From: Mercurialis annua
Lineage: Eukaryota > Streptophyta > Magnoliopsida > Malpighiales > Euphorbiaceae
Reading direction: 5' to 3'
Length of the DNA stretch: 64,000 nucleotides
Assembly: GCF_937616625.2 (NCBI RefSeq)
Contig: NC_065571.1
Span: forward strand, 54,917,651 to 54,981,650
The position numbers and the translations under genes were made by a program. The notes beneath the pieces are model-generated. The model did not search any database. It was not told the DNA's origin and saw only the letters and a program-made list of their open reading frames with translations. How positions within the stretch are numbered: position 1 is the first letter of the stretch; each line of letters starts with the position of its first letter. Shown here piece after piece: positions 45,706-57,900 of the stretch.

Positions 45706-46924
45706 TGAATCATGATATTAAACATTATTTTATATTTTTATTACATACCTAATTCTGAACATCTCTTGAATACATATAAAATTATCTATAATATTAATAA
45801 TATTTATTATTATTCATCACTCGAAATCTGCAGCAAGTCTAATGATTTATCGATTTAACACACTTAAACATAACATGTCATAATAAATTACACCCCATTT
45901 TCAAAATTCTTTTATCTTCTTTTATAATTCAATAATCATGTTATACATACAAAACAATGCCGATTTTATTTTTCTTTATCCATTATGTCATATTACTTAT
46001 GGATGATACTAACTTTTCAAATTCATGTATATATATTCCTTTTCTATAATTCAACTAGCATGCTTCTTTATCAAATCATACCGTACTTAACATGGTAAGT
46101 CATTTTATAAAAACATTTATATTATAATGGTATCATAAAACATGCTAAATGTACATACAAATAAAACCAATAATCATCATCCACAATATACAAATCAATC
46201 TAGACAATAGATTGTTGACGACACTACTGCAGATCTACTAGAAGCAAACAGAATGTACAGAATGTACATACTTTAAGATTTCAAAATACCCCCTGACGAA
46301 CAACAAGTCCAGAAGTCAACTTTAAAGATGTGAACCAATATTTGCAAATTATTCAACTTCAAAATGTCATTTAGAACTGATAATTTTGTAAGTTACTAAT
46401 AAACATTAACAAAATAATATTAATATGTATAATTGTATATCGTAACCAGACGAAACCCTAATCCTCGATTCACATCACCTCAAATTATATTTATTCACAA
46501 TCTCGTAATCCAAGGATTAACCGTGGGAATGAAAAACCAATGACGTTAATTGTCCAAATCCGTTACATATGACTGGGGATCGTATGACTGAACCTGCAAA
46601 AGAAGGTAGATGGTTAATCGGACGGTGGTTGTCCAATTAACGCTTCGATGCTTAAATCAGTTTAGACTTGAGCAGCGCATATTTGTAATTGAACTAGTTG
46701 TATTTGTAGGCGTATTTCATGTCTTTATATAGGGCACGAATTATACCTTGTAGGAGTTTGATTAGGAATATGATTCTTGTTTGATAAGTCTTTGAATAGG
46801 AAAGTGATTCTTTATTCAACTGGAATCATATTTAGCACTGTGTTCCTAAATAAGTTGATCTTATCAGATATGAGATTACTTCCGTTTAGGAAAGTGATCC
46901 CGATTAATTAGCCTTCTGATCTTA
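45706..46924. other. Intergenic sequence
   Basis: AT-rich to about 46440, then more balanced up to 46924. A minus-strand TATA-like CCTATATAAAGACATG (about 46720-46735) hints at an old LTR or promoter, but no ORF follows. Confidence 0.35.
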
Positions 46925-47074
46925 TGTAATATCCCGTATTTTTTGGCATGTTTCGATGAGTTTTCGGTCATGTTTTGAGTCGTTTGCGGACTCGTATTCT
47001 TGAAGGTTGATTCGGTCGTGGTTTGATTTGTGTGTAGGTTGGCCTAGCGTGTGGTTCAACCGGAATTCGGTTGA

Positions 47075-47215
47075 GTCTCGTTTGAGAGTTTGAGGTCTCA
47101 AACGAGACCTGTTCTTTTTTTGTTGAATCTCGTTCGAGACCATCAAGGTCTCAAACGAGACCCTTTATTACTATTGACTCTCGTTCGAGATTTAAAGGTC
47201 TCGAACGAGACTCGT
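47075..47215. promoter_or_regulatory. Palindrome array CTCGTTCGAGA upstream of the LTR TATA box
   Basis: Six words of the type TCTCGTTCGAGAC / GTCTCAAACGAGAC / GTCTCGAACGAGAC in alternating orientation in 140 bp, ending about 35 bp before the TATA box. Function is inferred from position only. Confidence 0.6.
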
Positions 47216-47290
47216 TGTCTCTGGGAGTTCACATCCCTTGTAACGTGACTATATATATCCTGTTACAAACCCTATTTCTCCCCCTCATTT

Positions 47291-47732
47291 TGTTGTGAGA
47301 TTAGCCGCAGCGGAATAACAGAAAATTAATTAGGAATTCAAGCTTATGGCAAAATATAGAATCGAACTAAAAACAAACACAAGATTTACGTGGTTCGTCA
47401 ATGACAACTCCACGGGCAAAGGAACGAGTTTTATTCACTAATAGATGAAGAATACAAAAGAACGGTAGAGATTTTTCTAATGCCCAAACCCAACAATAAA
47501 CCCAAATAATGCTTTGGTCGTACTAATCTGCCTCACACTCTTAAATTATACAAGCCATGAGCTTGTCTATATATAGTGTTCTAAATAGGTCAAAGGAATA
47601 AGGAGTTCAAATCCAAAAAGGATTTAGACTTCCTTTTCCTACACAAACCTAATAATAACATAATCAACATCCAACACATATTAGGATAAATTAAAGTCCT
47701 AAACTAATTAGAATTTTAGGAATAATCTAACA
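47291..47732 (-). repeat. LTR of the copia derivative, left
   Basis: 442 bp; TATA-like CTATATATAGACAAGC on the minus strand near 47570. Confidence 0.92.
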
Positions 47733-47821
47733 ATCTCCCCCTTGACTAGAATTCTCCTGCATCTTCAATAAATTAGAATGACAACCAAACTCCACCTTCT
47801 CCACTTCACCATAACAGGTTA

Positions 47822-49235
47822 CTACAATTGAGAAATTCCAAACAAGCCCAAGAACGTCTTGAACTTGCAAAATGACACAATAGATAAATCAACTAACTTA
47901 TCAACCAATTGGCACGCAGCTGCGAATTTGTTGGCCTTGATCTTGGCTATGTCATTAGTAGAATCTGGCGAAAGAGACGAAGTCGTAACTGATCCATCAA
48001 TCTCATACAAACGACCAACTCTATGAGCTTTCAATAACACCACATCATCTTTCACAATATTCAAAACCTCATTCCTGCCATAAAACTCATATCCACAAAT
48101 TTCTAAAGTAGATAGAGAGATAAGATTCTTACGCATTTCAGGAACATGTCGAACGTCGGTGAATGTTCTAACTTTTCCATCATGCATCTTGATCTTGACT
48201 GAACCAATGCCCAAAATTCTGCAAGTTTCACCATTGCCCATAACTACAACTCCACTATCAACTCTGTTGTAGTCGAAAAACCAATTGAAATTGGCACAAA
48301 TGTGATATGAACAACCCGAATCTACATAAAATTTTGAACTTATAGATTTATGCTGCACTTTTGGACCAAGCCGGTTCTCTGGGTTAAACCAGTTGTAGAA
48401 CCGGCTCCCCCTAAAACCTGAATCTCTACTCCAAACTGCTAACACATCTTCATGGTCCTCATTTGATTCATCTTCAACAATATTGGCTTGAACGTTAGGC
48501 TTTCGGTAGTTTTTGCTTTTTGGATTTTTCCAACAATCAATCTTTAGATGCCCCTCCTTCTTGCAATAATTACAAGTAGAGTTTTTGTGTTTCGGACACT
48601 TGTTATCGTAATCTGTCTTCATGCTAGTACTGATTGTAAAGGCAGTATCAGACATCTGACTAGCATTCCCCATTAGCTCCTTATCCATTAACTCCTTCGA
48701 AAATAAGGCATATTTAACTCCCTCAACAGAAAGCGTATCATGATTAAATATTAAATTTTCACGAAATTGCTTATAATCAGAAGGTAATGAACGAAGCAAC
48801 ATAAGAGACAGATCTTCTTCATCATATTTAATATCCAGACTCTCCAAATCCATTATAATGGAATTGAATTCCCCAAGGTGTGTTTTCAAAGACGTACCTT
48901 CAGCCATATGGAGCATATGTAGACGGTTTTTGACAACAAGTTTACTGGTGAGATTTTTCTTCAAGAACTGCGTTTCAAGTTTCTTCCACAAATCCAAAGC
49001 GGATTTTTCGCGTAGAACTTCACGCAAAATATCATCAGATAAACATAGTCGGATGGTAGATAGAGCTCTCTCATCCAAATCTTCAATCTCGTCTTCAGTC
49101 ATCTTCTTTAATAGCTTCTCCCAGTAATGCTTTTCGCAATCCAGCTTGTGTTAAACAGTCACGCATCTTGATTTGCCATAAGACAAAACTCTTAGTGCGA
49201 TCAAACTTGTCAATTTCAAATTTTGTCACAGCCAT
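47822..49235 (-). pseudogene. Copia gag and partial protease, frameshifted
   Basis: The 426-residue frame (47822-49102) has the UBN2 gag region (LDERALSTIRLCLSDDILRE, VKNRLHMLHMAEG), a zinc knuckle CNYCKKEGHLKIDC, the protease start FYVDSGCSYHIC, and a GAG-pre-integrase-like part up to HRVGRLYEID. The true gag start, MAVTKFEIDKFD, is in another frame from ATG at 49235. It meets a stop near 49095, so a small indel separates the two. After residue 395 the sequence no longer follows the family. Confidence 0.88.
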
Positions 49236-49289
49236 ATCAGAAAATTTCCCAAATAAATCCCAAATCAGAACTGTCGCTCTGATACCACT

Positions 49290-49732
49290 TGTTGTGAGAT
49301 TAGCCGCAACGGAATAGCAGAAAATTAATTAGGAAATCAAGCTTATGGCAAAATATAGAATCGAACTAAAAACAAACACAAGATTTACGTGGTTCGTCAA
49401 TGACAACTCCACGCGCAAAGGAACGAGTTTTATTCACTAATAGATGAAGAATACAAAAGAACGGTATAGATTTTTCTAATGCCCAAACCCAACAATAAAC
49501 CCAAATAATGCTTTGGTCGTAATAATCTGTCTCACACTCTTAAATTATACAAGCCATGAGCTTGTCTATTTATAGTGTTCTAAATAGGTAAAAGGAATAA
49601 GGAGTTCAAATCCAAAAAGGATTTAGACTTCCTTTTCCTACACAAACCTAATAATAACATAATCAACATCCAACACATATTAGGATAAATTAAAGTCCTA
49701 AACTAATTAGAATTTTAGGAATAATCCTAACA
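49290..49732 (-). repeat. LTR of the copia derivative, right
   Basis: 443 bp, about 2 percent different from the left LTR. Confidence 0.92.
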
Positions 49733-49904
49733 CATTTTCACTGAACTCTAGCTGTCTCGTACACGTTTAAACGCTCTGAAATCATTCGCCCTCATTCCTC
49801 TCTATTGCTTTTGTGTTCGGTAAGAAATTCACTTCTCTTTTTATTATGGTTCTTTCGATATCGTTCCTCCGTTTAGTACCTCCGTTTAATTTTTTATATA
49901 TATA

Positions 49905-51365
49905 ATTTCTAGTGAACTTGCATTTCATGGTAGAATCATGTTTTCATTTCGGCTCGAGTTTAATCTCTAAATATTTCAGCAACACCTACTTAAGTTTCAT
50001 GTAAGTTTTTATTCATAAAAAAAACTTTCATGTAATCTTAGATCCACGATATTTTACCTCATTTTTTTAAAAGACGATGGTCGGACCAGAACCTACCCGA
50101 GATCTTTAGCGGTTTTTTCGTTGCTTGCATTAATTTAAAATGATAATCTAATGATAGTCAATTGAAATATCTATCTTAGTATATACTACAATAATTTTAG
50201 ATTTATAGCTCATGTAAAATATGGCATCTACTTAATTATATATGTTCATTAGTATATCAAATTAACCATTATTAATCAATGATTTTGTAAAACCCTTAGA
50301 TCTATAAATGTCGGTTTGGTCACATACGACTTATATTTTATCGAAAAGTTAGGATTAAAGCATAAATTAATAAAAATTAGGTTTATTGGGATTAAAGGAA
50401 TTAAGGTATTATAAGAATTTAAAAATGGATAATGATATATTAAGAAATTTTGAAAAAGTCTCCGAAATTAAGATATCAAAAATATAATTTTCCGACGTAA
50501 TTTGTAATTTGTAATTAGTAAGTCGAGGTATTTCGACAAAAAAAAGTTGAGATATAAAATATTGATTTTGGAATTTTAAAAGACAGTACATTACGAATCG
50601 GAAATAGGATGGTTTTGAAAATAAAAATTATTAGAACTATGATACTAAATTAAAATAGATACAAATTGAATTATATTAGGAGAACTAGAAAATTCTATGC
50701 AAATATAAAATATCGAAAAAAAACTAATTAAAATATAAATTTGGATAAAATAATTTTATCAGGACTAAAGTATTTTATTATTATATAATATTTTCAAAAT
50801 TTGTAAAAAATAGTTTGAATTTGAATATAGTGATTAAAAAGTTATTTGACCAATAGTTGTAGACTTGTAGTAATAATGAATACTAAGTGGTAGTAAAAAT
50901 ATTAACTGTTGGTTCATGCTTTAACATTTGACAACGATATCTATCAAATCGTTTTTGTGAAAATGGAGTAATAAATATTCTTAAATTCTTTTGCTAAGAT
51001 GCCCTTATTATACTTTCAAGTTTCAACACTGTTTTTGCAACTACTCCAAAGGACCAAATAACACTATCCTTCCATTAATTGAGGAAGGCTATGGCACTAA
51101 TGAATATAAAACTTCACTTGACCTGAAAATTTTGGACACAAAATGGCCAGAAAATATTTAATAGAATTGAAAATATAATAAGGGTATCATAGCAGAAAAA
51201 GCAAAAAAAAAAAAACAATTATTACTCTATTTACACCAAAAACAATTTGATAGATATCTTTGCCAAATGTTAGAGCATGAACCAACACTAAATGAATTTT
51301 CTACTCTATTTTATCTCTTGTTGGTGGGTAATTTTTAAATAAAGTGATACATTATTGATGGCGAT
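49905..51365. repeat. 1.3-kb direct repeat, copy B
   Basis: Partner of 43319-44625. It begins just after the split gypsy-like LTR and includes the foldback at 50896-51295. Confidence 0.9.
50896..51295. mobile_element. Foldback/MITE-like element within repeat copy B
   Basis: Arms of about 75 bp, 50896-50973 and 51219-51295, are inverted copies (GGTTCATGCTTTAACATTTG against CAAATGTTAGAGCATGAACC). The interior is about 245 bp without an ORF. Confidence 0.7.
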
Positions 51366-51970
51366 AAAAATATTATTTATATATTTTACTTTGAAATATG
51401 GAATATTATTTGATTTAATAGTATTTTATTTGTATAAACTAAATTTATCCTGTCATGTTGATGCACAAGTATTGTATCTGTGGCAATAGAAAAATTCCAT
51501 ATTGATGATTCCTATTACAACGCACTCTTGTATCTGAAATTTACAATTCGGTGATGACTCGCACTATTCAGACAAACACAGCAAAAACTGCTCAATCTTT
51601 GGCGATTGTAAATGTCCATTACAAATAAAAGAAAATTCCATTCATAAAGCAACATCTCTAACATGGACACGGTGGCTACCTTTCCGCAAGTTCGCCTCAG
51701 TTAATATGAAAACAACAGAGAAACTCTACCTTCCACACTTAAAATATGTGCCTTCTGGTTGAAGTAAGATAGCGGCTTCTATTTCTCTCGGATCGACTTT
51801 TTCTATAATCCAGTTGCTATATTTATAAGCAAACAACAATTACACGTTTTTGCTTTGAATATTGTGGCGTGTCATTTGCTAGAAATTCATTCATAGGCAA
51901 TGTTTTGCTTTTAGAACGTTGAGCTACCTTTGAAGACGCCTTAGATTTGGGTTATGAGTTTCTTCTCCTC
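51366..51970. other. Golgin 3' flank and probable 3' untranslated region
   Basis: The less AT-rich part from about 51620 to 51970 lies directly after the golgin stop codon on the minus strand. No other feature seen. Confidence 0.45.
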
Positions 51971-54900
51971 ATGGCAAAGTACCAGTAGTAAGACCCATAG
52001 CCTCTGCGGCTTCTCTAGCAGAAAGATCGTCAGCTTGTTCCTTCACATTGCCGAAGAATTTTTTAGCATAACTAACATTAACGCATATGAGATATGCTCA
52101 CGTCATACTTTGGAAAGCATATCCGAATTCTGATCAATTCAAAATAATTAGTAAACAATCGAGTACACATACCTGAAGGCGATGCAACAAATACATCAGA
52201 AATAGGTGCACAAATACCTGCATATGATAACTCATGATTACTCGTGCAAAGTACGCGGAGTCTGTATTCGGGGTGTGCATTCAATTCAAATCAAACTGAA
52301 CCAAACCAAGGTTTCATTCTTTTTTTTTTCTTTTTCAAAACCAAGCCGAAATTTTAAGAAAATTAAATTTTTCAAACTGAACCGAAACTAGTAGGTTATG
52401 CCAATTTTTTGTTTTGTTTGGCTTGCACTAAAGCTTAGTAAAACAAAATTGTCCTCAAAATGAAACAGAACTGAAAAACTGATCTTTTTGTAAGGCCTAA
52501 TTACTTAAAAACCACCCACCTTTAACTTTTTTTGCGTTTATACCATGGCCCAAGGAAAAAATTCAGTTGTACCCTTGTTTGGATTTTTATGTTTCACATC
52601 AACCCCAAATTTCAAAAAAGATGATATATTGAAAACAACTAAATATAAGGGTTATTTCATACTTATTTATATTAAAAAAATACAAACAAGTACTTCAGCT
52701 TTAAAAACGTTCAAATAAGTCCTAAAATTAATTAGTATTTTTTATTTTAATAAAATAAAACAAATAAAATATTTCCGTCGGACCAGTTAATTCCGACCTA
52801 CCACCGTACTCCGTTTTAAGAACCCGCTGCTAATTTTTTTTTAAAAAAGGAAATTTGTCGGTTCAATTTGGTTCAATTTTTGCACATCCCTAATCTGTAA
52901 TCTCTATTTAAATACATCAAGAAGGTAGCTCTGCCTACCAGATAGAAAAGCAGGAGAAGTCGAGCAGTTGGATATCGCCATAAAAATCTGGTGGCTCTGA
53001 CAGCCCCGGTATCCAGTAGCTTTGCTGCCTTCTGCAACTGCACATTGCAGATTGTAACCCAAGTTGCAATCAATGCATAATAAATATATAAATGATGGGT
53101 AAATGCAAGTCCCTCTTGCTGCTAGGAACCTATTCATTTTTGTGATATCTGCTCTTTGGAACATACTTTTGGAGTAGAAAGGAAATGAATGGGTTTCAAA
53201 TATCAGTAAATGAATACCTGAAAGCTTGCTGCTGCCATATGACGGTGATGCAAGGGGAGGGGCCTGCAGTTCGCATAAGAAAATTTTGAAAGGATCAATA
53301 CAAAATTATGCATCATAAGAGAAAATACGATCAAAATTTTAAAAGAGTTGACTGCAACCTATATTATTGTCTACAAAATGGCAATAGCATAACAATTAGC
53401 GTCACTATGTCTAGTCTACTTTACAATTGAAACAACATACTCAAGTGCCTTCATTTCAGAGTCTTCCTCCCAAGATGAGGAAGATACACGACGAGAAACT
53501 CTACTTCTTTCTGCCTCAACCTGTTTCATAATTGTAGCATCCGGAAAATAAAACAATACAGGGTTAAATGCCACAGAAAGAATGAAATCAAGAATACAGG
53601 TCAATGCCATTTAACAATTAACATGTAATACCTAAGAACAGACCTGTGCTTCTTGAATGCGCTTTACCTCCTTCTCCAACTGAAACTCTGCTGCTGCTTT
53701 TTCACTAGACATGACTTCTAATTGTGTTTGCTTATAGTACTGCATCATGGAAAGATATCTAAATCACATGACACGAGGAAAACTAATTTTTAGAATATTC
53801 CATAAATAAATTGAAAATTATGTTACATTGAAATTACCAATAGATCAGTTAGTTCACGATAGCGTTTCTCTAGCTCCATATGCTCCTATAAAAAGCAGCA
53901 ATAACATAAAATGCTAAGTGCAGAAATCACAGAATGCTTTTCTGTAAAAAAAAATGAGTACAATGTCAACATGGTAATTCTTAGGATAGTTGTGTGATAC
54001 TCATACGGGCATATGAAATGCACAGTATCTCCATAACATATGCAAACAAAGACTTCCAATGGAAAAGAATTCCGCAGCATAAAATAACATTCCATTGGAA
54101 CTTTTTTAATATAAGCCAGAAACTGTCGTGCAATTATTCCAAGATCCGTGTACATATAACTTCATATTTATAGTTCGGCATCATAGCTCCCATCTCATAA
54201 TATCCAGTAGCCCCATATTGATATAGTGATGCATTTTAAATTCCAAGTTGGGTAAAAAGTTAAGATAGCAATATATAATTTCAGGTACAATTTACTTCAC
54301 AAGCACTCCTCCCTACTAAACCTAAAAGAAAATAGTATCGGTTGATGTTAACATAAGTTTGAAATTTTAACTGCTGTATAATAAAGTCAATCAATTGTAT
54401 CTATTCATCTACAGGGAAATCTACTTGTTTTGACCTGCCTATCTCCAAACGTAAAGTAGAGATCCACACATCTGCCAATTCAAAAATTCATCCCACCAAA
54501 ATGGGTAAAGTTGGATTTGCAGAAAGATTAAGAAAAGGAGGTTAAATTAATTATTTTTCATTAATTTCTTCTCATTATACGCTTAATTTAATTATCTAGA
54601 TATTCTAATATTATTATATTACATATTCTGAAAACACCAATTGATTTTTAGGATCAAAAATAAATTTTGAAAAATTAAATTTTTTATTAATTTTTGTAAT
54701 GGATAAAGTGATGATTAAGAAAATACAATACAAGTGATTGAAATTTATGAAGAATAATATTGGTATTTCAAGTTAACCATTCAGACTAAATAGCAAGGTT
54801 GCCTATATTTTGGGACGCCGAAAATAGAAACTTTGCCTATCTATATTTTTAGGACGGATAGAGTACAATAAAAGCAAGGATCCTACATCTAACAAACCGC

Positions 54901-57900
54901 ACACGTTACCTGACGTGAGTAGTGCTCAGCATCCCTCTTCATAGCCGCCATTTCAACCCTCATTTTTTGCAATTCAGCCTGCAATCAAACAAACAGACCA
55001 TACAAATCAAAGAAATGTTAATGGAATCATTCACATCCAAATCTTCCAAATGCAATTAGCCACATCTTTTCCATGTTGGCCGAGCGATGCTAAAGACAGT
55101 ATAAATAGCAAAAGGGAAATAGCCCTTGCCTCCATGCTAGAAAGCTTGCTCTCAGCATCTCGCTGACCTTGACGTGCGCGCTCCACTTCTTCCTGCCATG
55201 CCTGCATCTTCACATGTTTTACAATTTGAAGTCATTTATACATTGACAGATTAAACTATGGTTTGTTTCCTACTTGCTCTAGTGGTCAGACGTCAAGATT
55301 AGCACATTCTTGTTACGTAATTAGCGGGAAAAGGTACATAATTTATTTGTTTAACTTAAGATAGCTCTTATAGGTAACAGAGAGCCAATCAATGTCAATG
55401 CAAACATCATGATAACATAATACTTAAAAATGTAATGCAGATATATAAACTTAATTCAGAAGAATTTTAATTAAAAGGATCTAAGTTATTAATTAGAGTA
55501 TGTCTTTCCTTCAACTCATCAAATTTATCAGCACTTCATTCAAAGATCAATTTAAAGGATGACTACCAGACCAGACAGTCTAGGCCAGCCAATGTCAAAT
55601 TCAAAAACAAGCAGTGGTACCTGAATCGCTTGATTTGCCTCTTCTGGTGATTTCTTTTGTCCGCGACGAGAACGAGACTCCATATCTTGTAACTCTTGGT
55701 TTAACGATGCACATTCAACCTGATAGTAACAATGGTATGAATTAGCATTGCTAAATTTGGAATTTTAATGTAAATAGAAGTGAGAATCACCAGAAGCGAA
55801 ATTAACATTATCTACATTTACCTCAAGCAGTGCCACCTTGTGCTCAAGTTCTGCTGCTTTTGCTGTTCTCTCATCTACAATTCTCTGTGGCAAATACCAA
55901 AATTTAATGGGAAAAAAGGGTAAGCAGAACAAACAAAGCGTGCACCAGCTTTGTCGACATTAATTAAGATCACTGAATTCCTATGTCAAGAAAGCCTATG
56001 AAATCCTCTAGATAAGCAACAACTAATGATTGCACATTATAGAAGACTTAAACATGTTACCAATTACTTGCCAGGACTCAAAACCGCCAATAAAGCTAAA
56101 GTTTTAACGGGACTCATATCCAAGGTTGGTCACAGTACATACTAACTGATAAAAGAGCTTACATCAATTTACAAGTAAAATACGAACAGGTTAACATTTT
56201 ATTACCTGGATCCTAGCTAGGGCTGTGGATGCCTCAACAGCTCTATGTTCCAGTTCCACTTCCCTTCCCATAGCTGCCTATTATCATATGGAGATTATCA
56301 GTGTGAGTGAGAAAAGAAATGAACAAAGGGTGAACACGCCCCCTAAACTTGTGATACAGGGTCATCTAACCCAATTTACACTTTTTTGACCAACTAACCC
56401 CAAAATTATTCATTTTTGGGTCAAATAACCCCATAATTGTATTTTTAAAACGCGTGAGGGATGCAAAAAAGTAATTAGATACTTCCCTAATTGTTATGAT
56501 GTAATTGTTCTAAATCTATTTTTTGAAATAAAAATATAAATCATGGGATTATTTGCCCCAAAAATGAAGAGTTTTTGGGTTAGTTGCTCAAAAAAGTATA
56601 AATTGGGTTAGATGACCTCGTGTCACAAGTTCAGGGGGCGCGTTGACCCTTTGTTCAAAAAGAAATACATGCAAGCACGAAGGATTGTTTCAAATGCAAA
56701 ACCATTTTGGTAGCATTATGTGCTGCACGTTCTTCTTCTGCTCTTCGCTCTACAGAAGCAAGCTCCTCCCTAAGTGCCTGAAAATGAGAAACATACTTTG
56801 TAATCGGAGCCTTAAGGCAAAATAGCATATTCAAGTATACCAACCATACATTAAAAGATTTTGAGAGCTTATCATTCAACAGTGTAAAATGACTTGTATA
56901 CCCGTGTCAACCATAATTGATATGTCAATAAAACAAGTTCAATAAAAAGAGGAACCGGCTAGTTTACCTGCATCATCCTTGTCTCTGTTAGTTCTCTGTT
57001 TCTCATGATAGACTCCATATTTGCCTGAGAAAATAACTACGGAGTTACAAAGCTTGAATTACTACGAGGATAGAATGCACATAATGTGAATCCTAGGAAG
57101 AAGGAAAAATTATGTCTGTAATTGAATATTAAAAAGTATTAAATCAGTACTAAATGTAAAGGAACCAAATTTCCAAAAAGATTTATTGTATTCCCTCTAA
57201 CCAAGAAATTTAAAGAGAGCATAAGCATGACGAAACAATGTATTTGAAATGAAGGCATGATGTCCAAAGCAACTTATATGTAACAGCGGATGGGCTGGTC
57301 AGTTATTCTACTCCAATCACAAAGTGAATTAGAGATCTTTCCATTTTAATGTCGCTATGGACCTCGCATATTTTAACAGTTCTGAATGGATTGCAAAATT
57401 TATTAAAGTACTTCATGATTTATGTACTAGTGTATGTATCCATTCTTCCAATTCTAAAGTAAGCAAATGAGTGTTCATGAAACTTTAGAGAAACAAAGAG
57501 AACAAGTGAAAAAGAGACTGAAGCTGGTTATAACAGAGTGTTCACATTAGCACAGGTTAAATTTTCTATTTGGAAAATACAACAGAGGAAGAAGGATACA
57601 GGAGTTGACTGTTTTCATGAAGAAAGCCACAACAGATTGACAAGAACTCCCTTAGAAGGGGAAGATGAAAAGTCATGCACCATTATCCTTTTTTTTTATT
57701 ACAGTGCACATCATTATCTTTTTTTTTTTTTGATTGAAGTGCACATCATTATCTTAATAGCTAAACTAAAACAAACCTGCAGCGAGGCCAGATTTCCTTC
57801 AGAAAAAGCAGCTTGTTTCTTGAGCGAGTCTATGGAATTGACAAGGGCCTTAATTTCAGAGTTTTTCGCAGCCAACGCCTCAAGCATATTTGACTCTACT

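Larger units (their letters stand above)
47291..49732 (-). mobile_element. Deleted Ty1/copia derivative
   Basis: 2442 bp with LTRs of 442 and 443 bp (TGTTGTGAGATTAG ... AATAATC(C)TAACA) and the 5-bp duplication CATTT (47286-47290, 49733-49737). The minus strand has a primer site TGGTATCAGAGC (49277-49288) and a purine tract AAGGGGGAGATTG before the 3' LTR. Only gag and the start of protease remain; integrase, RT and RNase H are gone. LTRs differ at about nine bases plus one indel, so it is older than the other two LTR insertions. Confidence 0.93.
46925..49880 (+). mobile_element. Gypsy-like LTR split by a nested copia derivative
   Basis: Starts TGTAATATCCCGTA, with TATA (ACTATATATATCC) near 47250 and an ACAAACCCTATTTCTCCCC leader. 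It is interrupted at 47290 and resumes at 49733 through TTCGGTAAGAAATTC and TTTCGATATCGTTCC to about 49880. Outside the insertion it is about 0.5 kb and matches 30660-31060 at start and end. No internal coding region follows. Confidence 0.65.
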
